A DNA stretch of 64,000 nucleotides from Microbacterium sp. JZ31 (GTDB lineage: Bacteria; Actinomycetota; Actinomycetes; Actinomycetales; Microbacteriaceae): contig NZ_CP017661.1 in the NCBI RefSeq assembly GCF_016805985.1, positions 1,054,001 through 1,118,000 on the forward strand. The letters run 5' to 3'. The translations under genes and the position numbers were made by a program. Below the pieces are notes generated by a model. That model saw only the letters and a program-made list of their open reading frames with translations. It was not told the origin of the DNA and made no database searches. This document shows positions 53,701-62,189 of the stretch, in pieces; within the stretch, counting starts at the first letter, position 1; each line of letters opens with the position of its first letter.

Positions 53701-54453
53701 ATGACAACTCGAACCGCCATCGTGACCGGCGCCGCGCGCGGCATCGGAGCCGCGACCGCTCGCCGCCTCGCCGCCGACGGCAACGCGGTCGCCGTGCTCG
53801 ACCGCCTGGAGGACCAGGCCCGGGAGACGGCGGAGGCGATCGTGGCGGACGGCGGACGCGCGATCGCGGTGGGCGTGGACGTCACGGACGAGAGCGCCGT
53901 GGCGACGGCCGTCGAGCGCGTCGCGGCCGAGCTCGGGGCGCCCACCGTGCTCGTGAACAACGCCGGCATCCTGCGCGACAACCTGCTGTTCAAGATGTCC
54001 GTCGACGACTGGGACTCGGTCATGGACGTGCACCTGCGCGGGGCGTTCCTCGTGACGCGTGCCGTGCAGGCGCACATGGTCGAAGCACGGTGGGGACGCA
54101 TCGTGAACTTGTCGTCCATCTCGGCGCTCGGCAACCGCGGTCAGGTCAACTACGCCGCGGCGAAGGCGGGCATCCAGGGCTTCACGAAGTCGCTCGCGAT
54201 CGAGCTCGGGAAGTTCGGCATCACGGCGAACGCCGTCGCCCCGGGATTCATCGTCACCGACATGACGAAGCAGACCGCCGAGCGCATGGGCATCTCGTTC
54301 GAGGAGTTCCTCGACGGCGTCGCGTCGCAGACGCCCGTGCCGCGCGCGGGACAGCCCGACGACATCGCGCACGCCGTGTCGTTCTTCTGCTCCGAGGGCG
54401 CCGGCTACGTGTCGGGCCAGGTGCTGTACGTCGCGGGAGGCCCGCGCGCCTGA
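53701..54453 (+). CDS. fabG: short-chain dehydrogenase, FabG-like 3-oxoacyl reductase
   Basis: A 250-aa classical SDR. NADP loop IVTGAARGIGAATARRLAAD, NNAG in LVNNAGILRDNLLFKMSVDD, catalytic Ser in VNLSSISALGNRGQ, and Tyr-Lys in NYAAAKAGIQGFTKSLAIEL; the C-terminus ends GYVSGQVLYVAGGPR. N-T-D-W and LFKM patterns resemble FabG of fatty-acid or PHA synthesis, but substrate is not certain. ATG 53701 with GGAGGATCAGC upstream; a 109-nt leader separates it from corA. Confidence 0.85.
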   Translation: MTTRTAIVTGAARGIGAATARRLAADGNAVAVLDRLEDQARETAEAIVADGGRAIAVGVDVTDESAVATAVERVAAELGAPTVLVNNAGILRDNLLFKMSVDDWDSVMDVHLRGAFLVTRAVQAHMVEARWGRIVNLSSISALGNRGQVNYAAAKAGIQGFTKSLAIELGKFGITANAVAPGFIVTDMTKQTAERMGISFEEFLDGVASQTPVPRAGQPDDIAHAVSFFCSEGAGYVSGQVLYVAGGPRA

Positions 54454-54474
54454 GCCCTCGGGCCGACGTCCGGG

Positions 54475-55173
54475 TCAGATCGCGCCGGCCGCGCGCAGTT
54501 CCTCGAGCACGCGCTCGGCATACGCGTGGTGGCCGGCCGCGGTCAGGTGCAGGCGGTCGGCGCCGAACGGCAGGTCCCACGCGAGCGCCGAGACGTAGCG
54601 CGCGCCGTGCGCGGCTGCCGCGCGCTCGAGCGCGGCGTCGATCGCGCGCTCGCCGTCGCGGGCGGGCGCGTCCACGGGTCCGACGACGAGCACGTGCGTG
54701 ACGCCGTCGGCCGCGTCCAGCACGCGAGCGGCGGCATCCGCGACGTCCTCCGGCTGCGCCTCCACGTCGTTCAGCCCGCCCTGGACGACGAGCACGTCGT
54801 CGGCCGCCGCCACCGCACGGTCGATGCGGTCGGTGAACGCGTTCGGCCCGCACGCGCCGCTGTTCACGAATCCCGTGAACGGGACCGCGTCGAGCGTGAC
54901 GGTGAGCTCGGCGTCGAGCTGCGTGAGGGCGTCGGTCCAGCGCTGACCCCGGGCGCGCAGGGTGTCGCCGGCCGAGTACGAGTCGCCCAGCACCGTGATC
55001 TCGTGCGCGCCCTCACCCAGCGTCTCGATCTCGCCGTAGCGCTCCTGATAGGCGCGGATGTCGTCGCATCCGGGCGGCTCCGCCTGCGACCGGGCGAGGG
55101 CGACGATCGTGGCGCCGCCCGCCACCAGTGCGGACACGGTCACGGCGGCCATCACGATCCGGCGAGTGCGCAT
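54475..55173 (-). CDS. SGNH/GDSL hydrolase
   Basis: A 232-aa membrane-anchored or secreted esterase-fold protein. N-terminal helix (IVMAAVTVSALVAGGATIVA), block I ITVLGDSYSAGDTL (Ser), Gly in GFVNSGACGPN, Asn in VVQGGLNDVEAQ and the catalytic DxxH in GADRLHLTAAGHHAYA. Could deacylate lipids or sugars; substrate unknown. ATG 55173, 6 nt from CAGGAT (leaderless). Convergent with fabG. Confidence 0.85.
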   Translation of the reverse strand: MRTRRIVMAAVTVSALVAGGATIVALARSQAEPPGCDDIRAYQERYGEIETLGEGAHEITVLGDSYSAGDTLRARGQRWTDALTQLDAELTVTLDAVPFTGFVNSGACGPNAFTDRIDRAVAAADDVLVVQGGLNDVEAQPEDVADAAARVLDAADGVTHVLVVGPVDAPARDGERAIDAALERAAAAHGARYVSALAWDLPFGADRLHLTAAGHHAYAERVLEELRAAGAI

Positions 55174-55179
55174 CCGTCC

Positions 55180-55185
55180 ATCCTG
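55180..55185 (-). promoter_or_regulatory. -10 box (CAGGAT), leaderless SGNH gene
   Basis: Minus-strand CAGGAT, 6 nt, ATG at 55173. Confidence 0.45.
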
Positions 55186-55321
55186 TCCCCGGGACCTGCC
55201 GGGACGCTGAGTCGCGGTCCGCATGATCGGATCGGGCTGTCAACCCGGTGTCTGCGACGGGGTGGCCGCGCGTTGACTGGGGCTCTCGCCGGCGAACGCC
55301 GCCTGCGCGGAGAGGAGAGTC

Positions 55322-56463
55322 ATGAAAGCCGTGGTCTATCGCGATGCCTTCGACGTGCGCTACGAGGAGGTGGAGGACTCACGCATCGAGGCGCCGCTCG
55401 ACGCCGTGATCCGCATCACGACCACCAACATCTGCGGTTCGGATCTGCACCCGTACGAGGGACGCGCCGCCATGGAGTCCGGCATGACGCTCGGGCACGA
55501 GAACATGGGCGTGGTCGTCGAGGTCGGGCCGGGAGTGGAGCGGATCAAGGTCGGCGACCGCGTCTCGGTCCCGTTCAACATCGCGTGCGGCTCGTGTCGC
55601 AACTGCAACGCCGGGTTCACGTCGGCATGTCAGCGCGCCAACCCCTCGGGTGATCCGGGCGCGGGCTACGGCTACCCGATGATGGGTCCGTACCAGGGGG
55701 ACAGGCGGAGTACCTCCGGGTGCCGTGGGCCGACTTCAACCTGCTCCTGCTGCCGGAGGGCACCGAGCACGAGAGCGACTTCGCGCTGCTGTCCGACATC
55801 TTCCCTACCGGGTATCACGGTGCGGAGATGGCGGGTGTCAAGCCCGGCAGCTCCGTCGTGATCTTCGGCGCCGGACCGGTCGGTCTCATGGCCGCGCACA
55901 GCTCGATGCTGAAGGGCGCCGCCCAGGTCTTCGTCGTCGATAAGGAGCCCGATCGACTCGCGCTCGCCGAGCGGTTCGGCGCCACGGCCATCGACTTCTC
56001 GCAGACCGACGTCGAGCAGGTCGTCATGGACGCCACCGGCGGACAGGGGGCGGACTGCGGCGTCGAGGCGGTGGGGTACCAGGCGCACGACGCCGCGGGG
56101 CAGGAGCACCCCGAGCTCGTGCTCGACCAGCTCGTGAAGGTCGTCCGTGCGACCGGCGGCCTCGGCGTCGTGGGCGTCTACGTGCCGCAGGATCCGGGTG
56201 CGGCGACCGAGCCGGCGAAGGAGGGGCGCTACGACTTCCAGTTCGGCACCGCCTTCACGAAGGGGCTCACGATCGGCACCGGCCAGTGCCCGGTCAAGCG
56301 CTACAACCGGGAGCTGCGGGACCTGATCATCCAGGGCCGGGCGAACCCGGGCCTGATCGTCTCGCACGAGCTCGATCTCAGCGAGGGGCCGGAGGCCTAC
56401 GAGCGGTTCGACAAGCGCGAGGACGGCTGGACCAAGGTCCTGCTGCACCCGACGGCCGCCTGA
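55322..56463 (+). pseudogene. zinc-dependent alcohol dehydrogenase (formaldehyde dehydrogenase-like), frameshifted
   Basis: A 380-aa-class MDR enzyme split by a one-base loss. The 5' part (MKAVVYRDAFDVRYEEVEDS, TTNICGSDLHPYEGR, TLGHENMGVVVEVGPG, then the structural-zinc loop CGSCRNCNAGFTSAC) reads in frame to about 55695. After a G5 run at 55696-55700 the protein continues in the next frame (EYLRVPWADFNLLLLPEGTE; coenzyme loop VVIFGAGPVGLMAAHSSMLK; to the stop at 56463). Total length 1142 nt is one short of a codon multiple. The expected QGGQAEYLRV needs one more base near the G run. Either a real null allele or a sequencing error. GGAGAGGAGAG upstream of ATG 55322. Confidence 0.85.
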
Positions 56464-56477
56464 TCGAGGAGGAATCG

Positions 56478-57089
56478 ATGCACGCACTCGCCTTCAACTG
56501 CACACTCACGCCGTCTCCGGACGCGTCGAGCACCGAGCTGCTCAACGGCCAGGTGCTCGAAGCGCTCGCCGGTTACGGCATCACGGGCGAGCAGATCCGG
56601 GTCGTCGACCACGACGTCAAGCCGGGTGTGCTCGATGACATGGGGAACGGCGACGCCTGGCCGGCGCTCCGACAGAAGGTGCTGGACGCGGACATCCTCG
56701 TCTTCGGCACGCCGACGTGGATGGGGCACATGTCGAGCATCGCCCAGCGCGTGCTGGAGCGGCTCGACAACGAGCTGTCCGTGACGGACGACGCGGGGCG
56801 GCAGATCCTGGCGGGCAAGGTCGCCGTGACGGTCGTCGTCGGAAACGAGGACGGCGCCCACGGCATCACGGCCGACCTGTACCAGGCGCTCGTCGACGCG
56901 GGCTACACCGTCCCGTCTCAGGGCGGCGTCTACTGGAACGGCGAGGCGATGAAGACGACCGACTACAAGGATCTCGAAGAGACGCCCGAGCAGGTCGCCA
57001 GCACCACCGCCACGCTCGCCCGCAACGCGGCGCACCTCGCGCGTCTGCTCAAGGAGTCGCCCTACCCGCCGCCGCCGCCGTCCGAGTGA
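56478..57089 (+). CDS. flavodoxin family protein / NADPH-dependent FMN reductase-like
   Basis: A 203-aa flavodoxin-fold protein: ALAFNCTLTPSPDASSTELL (FMN phosphate loop), ILVFGTPTWMGHMSSIAQRV (FMN-binding PTW loop), VAVTVVVGNEDGAHGITADL and a Pro-rich end. Starts 14 bp after the dehydrogenase stop with GAGGAGG, so forms an operon with it; a redox partner or quinone-reductase-like role is plausible. Confidence 0.85.
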   Translation: MHALAFNCTLTPSPDASSTELLNGQVLEALAGYGITGEQIRVVDHDVKPGVLDDMGNGDAWPALRQKVLDADILVFGTPTWMGHMSSIAQRVLERLDNELSVTDDAGRQILAGKVAVTVVVGNEDGAHGITADLYQALVDAGYTVPSQGGVYWNGEAMKTTDYKDLEETPEQVASTTATLARNAAHLARLLKESPYPPPPPSE

Positions 57090-57130
57090 GCGGATGACGC
57101 CGGGGGACGATGCCCTGAGCGCATGCGAGA

Positions 57131-57159
57131 AGGGGGTCCGGAAGATCCGGGCCCCCTTT
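57131..57159. terminator. bidirectional terminator hairpin with T run
   Basis: AGGGGGTCCGGA pairs with TCCGGGCCCCCT (one wobble), followed by TTT on the plus strand; between convergent genes. Confidence 0.75.
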
Positions 57160-57167
57160 CCGCGCGC

Positions 57168-58955
57168 TCAGGTGGCGGGCATGTCGAGGTACGCGTCGAG
57201 CAGACGCAGTGCGCGCTCGCCCTGGGGCCCGCCGGCCTCGACCTCCGCCCGCAGCGCCGAGCGCATCTCCTCGGCCGCATCGGGCGAGGAGGCCGCGGGC
57301 GGCAGCAGCGGCACGGCCGGGTCCGTGCGCAGATGCAGGACGTACGGGCGGTCACTTGCGAACGCGCGGCCCCACGCGGCGTCGAGGTCGTCCGCATCGT
57401 CGACGACCTCGCCGCCGAGGCCCAGCATGCGCGCGTACTCCGCGTAGGCGAACTCGGGCAGATCCTGCGTTTCGGCGAACCGCGGTGCGCCCTCCATCTC
57501 GCGCTGCTCCCAGCTCACCTCGGCCAGATCCCGGTTCTCGAACACCGCCACGACGAAGCGCGGATCGGTCCAGTCGCGCCAGCGCGCGGCCACCGTGATC
57601 AGCTCGGCCACCCCGGTCATCTGCATGCCGCCGTCGCCCGCGAGCACGACGACCGGACGGTCCGGCGCCCCCAGCTTGGCGGCGAGGCCATACGGCACGC
57701 CGCAGCCCATCGTGGCGAGCGTGCCCGACACATGCGCGGGCACACCGCGGGGGAGGCGGAGCTGCCGGGCGTACCAGTAGACGATGCTGCCCACATCCAG
57801 CGCGATGCGGGCGTCGTCGGGGACGTGCGCGTTGAGCGCGCGGACCGCGGCCTCCGGGTTCAGCGGCTCGGCCTGCACGGCCGCGCGGCGCTCGGCGGTC
57901 TGCCGCCAGCGGTCGACGGCGTCCCGCACGCGCGCCCACCATTCGTCCTCGGCCCGCTCCTCGACGCGCTCCGCGAGACCGCGGATGGCGGCGCCCGCGT
58001 CTCCCACGATGCCGACGTCCACGGGCAGGCGGTTGCCGATCATCCGCGGGTCGACGTCGATCTGGATGACGGCGGCCTGTCCCGGCGCGGGGTAGTACTC
58101 GGTCCAGGGGTCGTTCGATCCCACGATGAGCAGCAGGTCGCACGCGGTGAGCAGCTCGGCGCTCGCCGTCGTGCCGAGGTGGCCCATCGTGCCGGCCGCG
58201 TGCCGCAGCGACTCGTCGATGTAGGGCTTGCCCAGCAGGCTCGTGACCACGCCGGCGCGGATCCGCGTCGCGAGCTCGGCAAGTGCGTCGCCGCAGGACG
58301 CCGCACCCCGCCCGGCGAGGATCATCGGGCGCTGCGCCCGCCGCAGCCGGGCGGCGGCCTCGTCCAGACGCTCCGCGGGCGGGGTGACGAGCGGGGGCTC
58401 GAAGACCGCGCCCGTGCGCACCACGCCGTGCGACTGCTCGACGTCCGACGCCTCGGCGCTCTGGACGTCGTGAGGCAGGATGACGACCGCCGGCTGGCGG
58501 GTCGCGAGAGCGTTGCGGAACGCGCGGTCGATCGCGAGCGGCACCTGCTCGGGCGACGCGACCTGCGTGATGTACGCCGACGCGACATCCGCGAACAGCG
58601 TGCGCAGATCGACCTCCTGCATGTAGCCCGAGCCGAGCGTGCTGCGGTGCTGCTGGCCGATGAGCGCGACGACCGGCGCGTGATCGAGCTTCGCGTCGTA
58701 CAGGCCGTTCAGCAGGTGGATGGCACCCGGCCCCTGGGTCGAGATCACGACGCCCGCACCGCCGTCGTACTTCGCCTGCCCCACGGCCATGAACGCCGCG
58801 TTCTCCTCGTGGCGGGCCTGCACGAACTCGATCCCGGCGTCCGAGCGGCGCAGCGCGTCCAGCACGCCGTTGATCCCGTCGCCGCTGTATCCGAACACGC
58901 GGCCGACACCCCAGTCGGCGAGTCGCTGGACGATCTGATCGGCGACCGTGGTCAT
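57168..58955 (-). CDS. ThDP-dependent enzyme, pyruvate oxidase-like
   Basis: A 595-aa thiamine-diphosphate enzyme. N-terminal Pyr domain with catalytic Glu in IEFVQARHEENAAFMAVGQA; central domain with a Rossmann-like LRRAQRPMILAGRGAASCGD; PP domain with VVVLAGDGGMQMTGVAELIT. The usual GDG...NN cofactor motif ends here as AVFENRDLAEVSW, so one conserved Asn is not obvious. Similar stress-linked enzymes convert pyruvate to acetyl-phosphate or acetate. ATG 58955 with GGAAGGGG. Confidence 0.85.
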   Translation of the reverse strand: MTTVADQIVQRLADWGVGRVFGYSGDGINGVLDALRRSDAGIEFVQARHEENAAFMAVGQAKYDGGAGVVISTQGPGAIHLLNGLYDAKLDHAPVVALIGQQHRSTLGSGYMQEVDLRTLFADVASAYITQVASPEQVPLAIDRAFRNALATRQPAVVILPHDVQSAEASDVEQSHGVVRTGAVFEPPLVTPPAERLDEAAARLRRAQRPMILAGRGAASCGDALAELATRIRAGVVTSLLGKPYIDESLRHAAGTMGHLGTTASAELLTACDLLLIVGSNDPWTEYYPAPGQAAVIQIDVDPRMIGNRLPVDVGIVGDAGAAIRGLAERVEERAEDEWWARVRDAVDRWRQTAERRAAVQAEPLNPEAAVRALNAHVPDDARIALDVGSIVYWYARQLRLPRGVPAHVSGTLATMGCGVPYGLAAKLGAPDRPVVVLAGDGGMQMTGVAELITVAARWRDWTDPRFVVAVFENRDLAEVSWEQREMEGAPRFAETQDLPEFAYAEYARMLGLGGEVVDDADDLDAAWGRAFASDRPYVLHLRTDPAVPLLPPAASSPDAAEEMRSALRAEVEAGGPQGERALRLLDAYLDMPAT

Positions 58956-59154
58956 GGGAAGCCCCTTCCGGCCTCTGCGAGGCGATGACGCGAGATGCGG
59001 TGGCGGCGACGCAGCGGAGTGGCGCCCCGGTACCGCGAGGCTACGAGCGCTGTGGCGGCGGAGGACATCCCTTGACACCACGACCGACCGGACCTACGGC
59101 GCCGGGCCGCGGTGGTCCGGCTCGCGCGCGGCCCTCGGTCCGTGGCCGCGGGCG

Positions 59155-59160
59155 TACGAT
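59155..59160 (+). promoter_or_regulatory. -10 box (TACGAT), leaderless 51-aa protein gene
   Basis: TACGAT, 7 nt, GTG at 59168. Confidence 0.4.
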
Positions 59161-59167
59161 TGCCCGC

Positions 59168-59323
59168 GTGACTTCCGACACCACACCGCAGAAGGCGCAC
59201 ACGGACGACGCCGCGCAGGCCGATCAGGCCGCCCCCGGCCTCGCCCCGCTCCCGCTGATCGCGCTGGGCGATGCGGATGCCGCGGTGTGCGTCGACGGGG
59301 TCTGCCGCCTCCCGGAGGCCTGA
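59168..59323 (+). CDS. small protein with C-terminal CVDGVC motif (51 aa)
   Basis: A 51-residue ORF: acidic/polar N-terminus (TSDTTPQKAHTDDAAQADQA), a hydrophobic patch (PGLAPLPLIALGDADAAV) and the ending CVDGVCRLPEA, where the two cysteines in CxxxxC could bind a metal or cycle redox state. The clean promoter spacing and overlap-free stop 7 bp before the transporter stop support it as a gene. No family recognised. Confidence 0.6.
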   Translation: MTSDTTPQKAHTDDAAQADQAAPGLAPLPLIALGDADAAVCVDGVCRLPEA

Positions 59324-59330
59324 CCCCGCG

Positions 59331-60296
59331 TCAGTCGTCGGTGACCGGTCGGCGGCCCATGATCATCGCGAAGATCGCGCCCGACAGGTTGTGCCAGACC
59401 GAGAACACCGCGGCGGGCAGCGCCGCGAGCGGCGAGAAGTGCGCGGCGGCCAGGGATGCCGCGAGGCCCGAATTCTGCATGCCGACCTCGACGGCGATCG
59501 CCCGGCGCTCGCGCTGGCTCATCCGCAGCGCCATGGCGGCGAGGTAGCCCAGCAGCAGCCCGAACCCGTTGTGCAGGAACACGGCGAGGAACACGAGCAG
59601 GCCCGCCTCCACGATCCGGTCGGCGCTGCCCGCGACGACCGCGGCGACGATGAGCGCGATCGCGATGGTCGAGATCCAGGGCAGCGCGGGCTGCGCTCGT
59701 TCGACCCAGCGGCGCAGCAGCAGGCGCACGACGAGTCCCGCCACGACGGGCAGCAGCACCGTCTGCAGGATCGAGATCATCATCGACGCGAACGGCACCT
59801 CGAGGAACTGGCCCGCGAGCCACAGCGTCAGCAGCGGCGTCAGGATCGGCGCGAGCAGGGTCGAGCAGGTCGTGATCGTCACCGACAGGGCGGTGTCGCC
59901 ACGCGAGAGGTAGGTGACGACGTTCGATGCGGTGCCGCCCGGCGCGCACCCGACGAGGATGACGCCCGCCGCGAGCTCGGCGGGAAGCTGCAGCACGAGC
60001 ACGATGACCCACGCCGTGAGCGGCATGATCAGGTACTGCAGCACAACGCCGATCAGCACCATCCACGGCCGCTTCAGGATGCGCGAGAAGTCGGGCAGCG
60101 TCAGCGTCAGGCCCATCCCGAACATCACGACGCCGAGCAGCCACGGCACCGCCTGCCCGAGCGGCGCGATCGCGTCCGGGAGCAGGAACCCGAGGATTCC
60201 CGCGACGATGACGAGGATCGGGAAGACGGTGACGGCGAGCCGTGCGGCTCGGTCGGCCGAAGCGGCGCCGACCTCGGGACGATGCGTGGTGCTCAT
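59331..60296 (-). CDS. bile acid:sodium symporter (SBF/BASS) family transporter
   Basis: A 321-aa transporter with about ten helices. LLGVVMFGMGLTLTLPDFSR and VLVGCAPGGTASNVVTYLSR are the SBF core, followed by SVTITTCSTLLAPILTPLLT and VEVGMQNSGLAASLAAAHFS (substrate/cation region). Members move organic anions such as bile acids, pantoate or pyruvate with sodium; substrate unknown. ATG 60296 follows AAGAGGG and also sits 6 nt from TAGCTA. Confidence 0.88.
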   Translation of the reverse strand: MSTTHRPEVGAASADRAARLAVTVFPILVIVAGILGFLLPDAIAPLGQAVPWLLGVVMFGMGLTLTLPDFSRILKRPWMVLIGVVLQYLIMPLTAWVIVLVLQLPAELAAGVILVGCAPGGTASNVVTYLSRGDTALSVTITTCSTLLAPILTPLLTLWLAGQFLEVPFASMMISILQTVLLPVVAGLVVRLLLRRWVERAQPALPWISTIAIALIVAAVVAGSADRIVEAGLLVFLAVFLHNGFGLLLGYLAAMALRMSQRERRAIAVEVGMQNSGLAASLAAAHFSPLAALPAAVFSVWHNLSGAIFAMIMGRRPVTDD

Positions 60297-60302
60297 CCCT
60301 CT

Positions 60303-60308
60303 TAGCTA
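60303..60308 (-). promoter_or_regulatory. -10 box (TAGCTA) of SBF transporter gene
   Basis: Minus-strand TAGCTA, 6 nt, ATG at 60296. Confidence 0.35.
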
Positions 60309-60360
60309 TCACGAGTGCAGCCCAAGCGCGCAATCTGCGCAGCCGTCGAGGTCACCGTGC

Positions 60361-60391
60361 AGAGGGAGTGAGCGGATCGCTCACTCCCTCT
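60361..60391 (-). terminator. terminator hairpin after MFS gene
   Basis: AGAGGGAGTGAGCG pairs perfectly with CGCTCACTCCCTCT, GAT loop. Confidence 0.8.
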
Positions 60392-60396
60392 CCGGG

Positions 60397-61911
60397 TCAG
60401 TGACCGCCGTGGAAGCCGCCGCCGCCCGGCTGCTCCTCGGGCTTGCGCACGAAGAACGCCGCTGCGACCGCGATCACCGCGACGATCGCGGAGAACAGGA
60501 ACGCCGCGCGGGCGCCCGCCGCACCGGCCGCGAGCTCCGCGACGCCGGCCGCCTCGCGCGAGGCGGACACGGAGGCCATGGTCGTGATCAGCACGGCGAC
60601 GCCGGCCGCACCCGCCACCTGCTGCAGGGTGTTCAGCACGGCCGAGCCGTGCGAGTACAGGCGGGGCTGCAGCGAGCCGAGCGACGCCGAGAACAGCGGC
60701 GTGAACGACATGGCCATGCCGATCGACATCGCCACCTGCGCACCGACGAGCGCCGCGACGGGCGTCGACTCGGTCAGGGTCGCGTAGAAGATCATCACGG
60801 CGGCCACGAGAGCCGTGCCGGGGATCAGCAGGACGCGCGCGCCGCGGGCGTCGTAGATCCGGCCGATGATCGGGCCGAGGAGACCCATCATGATCGCGCC
60901 CGGGAGCACGACGAGGCCCGACTCGGTCGCCGAGAGCTGCATGACGTCCTGCATGTAGAGCGGCAGCGCCGTGAAGGTGCCGAACATCGCCAGCGACAGG
61001 ATCGCGAGCACGACGATCGCGAACGTGAAGTTGCGCGACGAGAACACGCGCAGGTCGAGCAGCGCGTCGTCGGCCTTCTGCAGCGAGAGCTGACGCCACA
61101 CGAACAGGCCGAGCACCACGACAGATCCGACGATGATGCCGATCGCGACGCCGGTCGGCATCGCCGCGGTCGACTCGCCACCGTGCGATCCGCCGGCCTG
61201 ACTGAGGCCGAACACGAGGCCACCGAACGCGAGCGCCGAGAGGACGACCGACAGCACATCGAGCGGAGCGCGCGACGTGTCGCCGAGGTTCGTCATCCAC
61301 TTCACGCCGATGATCAGCGCGACGATCGCGATCGGCAGGACGACGCCGAAGATCCAGCGCCAGTTCGCGATGTCGAGCAGCACGCCCGCCAGCGTGGGGC
61401 CGATGGCCGGGGCGAGCGAGATCACGATGCCGACGCGGCCCATGATGCGGCCGCGCGACTGAGCGGGGACGACGGTCATGACGGTCGTCATGAGCAGCGG
61501 CATGGTGATCGCGGTGCCCGCCGCCTGGACGACGCGGCCGATCAGCAGCGCGACGAAGCCGGGCGCGACCAGGCACAGCAGGGTGCCCGCCGTGAACAGC
61601 GTCATCGCCAGCACGAACGCCTGGCGCGTGGTGAAGCGCTGCAGCAGGAAGCCCGTCGTCGGGATGACCACGGCCATCGTGAGCATGAAGGCGCTCGTGA
61701 GCCACTGGCCGAGCTCGGGCGGCACGCCGAGGTCGGTGTTCAGGTGCGGGATCGCGATGCTCATCGTCGTCTCGTTGAGGATCGCGACGAACGCGGCGAT
61801 CAGCAGCAGCCAGACGACGCGCATGCCGCGCGGGTCGATCTCGGGCGCGCGCGAGGGCGCGGAGACGGCGGGAATCGATCCGGTTCCGGGGGTGGTGTCG
61901 GTGGCGGTCAT
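60397..61911 (-). CDS. DHA2 family MFS drug transporter
   Basis: A 504-aa 14-helix exporter of the EmrB/QacA type. Helix 1 LLLIAAFVAILNETTMSIAI with the D/E-x-T start motif, motif A-like QRFTTRQAFVLAMTLF, motif C-like VVISLAPAIGPTLAGVLLD (antiporter proline/glycine), and a His/Gly tail GGGGFHGGH. Probably proton-driven drug or metabolite efflux. ATG 61911 with GAGGAGAACG; an in-frame ATG at 62004 would add 31 poorly conserved residues and is not preferred. Divergent from the ABC exporter, which may share regulation. Confidence 0.88.
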   Translation of the reverse strand: MTATDTTPGTGSIPAVSAPSRAPEIDPRGMRVVWLLLIAAFVAILNETTMSIAIPHLNTDLGVPPELGQWLTSAFMLTMAVVIPTTGFLLQRFTTRQAFVLAMTLFTAGTLLCLVAPGFVALLIGRVVQAAGTAITMPLLMTTVMTVVPAQSRGRIMGRVGIVISLAPAIGPTLAGVLLDIANWRWIFGVVLPIAIVALIIGVKWMTNLGDTSRAPLDVLSVVLSALAFGGLVFGLSQAGGSHGGESTAAMPTGVAIGIIVGSVVVLGLFVWRQLSLQKADDALLDLRVFSSRNFTFAIVVLAILSLAMFGTFTALPLYMQDVMQLSATESGLVVLPGAIMMGLLGPIIGRIYDARGARVLLIPGTALVAAVMIFYATLTESTPVAALVGAQVAMSIGMAMSFTPLFSASLGSLQPRLYSHGSAVLNTLQQVAGAAGVAVLITTMASVSASREAAGVAELAAGAAGARAAFLFSAIVAVIAVAAAFFVRKPEEQPGGGGFHGGH

Positions 61912-62017
61912 CGTTCTCCTCGAGGCGGGAAGGGCGAAGCACCCGGTGCGCATCGGGCGGTGATGCGGCAGAAGGCGGGCGGGCCGGCAAGAGGGCATGA
62001 GCATGCGCCGACGGTTC

Positions 62018-62023
62018 AGCCTA
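62018..62023 (-). promoter_or_regulatory. -10 box (TAGGCT) of MFS gene
   Basis: Minus-strand TAGGCT, giving a leader of about 100 nt before ATG 61911. Confidence 0.35.
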
Positions 62024-62144
62024 ACGGGGGCTTCCGACGTCGTATTCCCGATCCGCGGGATTTCATCTCGAGGTCATCCGGCGGTCTCCTCCGGCGGCTC
62101 GAGGGCCGCGCGCTCGCCCGCGCCGGCACACCTCGCCCGGAAAC

Positions 62145-62150
62145 TAGGCT
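62145..62150 (+). promoter_or_regulatory. -10 box (TAGGCT) of ABC exporter gene
   Basis: Same hexamer as on the MFS side. Predicts a leader of about 30 nt with the GACGGAGAC ribosome site. Confidence 0.4.
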
Positions 62151-62189
62151 TGCGGCAAGCGGTGCACCGAGCGGACGGAGACAGCCGAA

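Noticed and set aside
61912..62004. N-terminal extension of the MFS transporter from ATG 62004
   Set aside because: The extra residues look unlike transporter N-termini, and ATG 61911 has a strong GAGGAG site.
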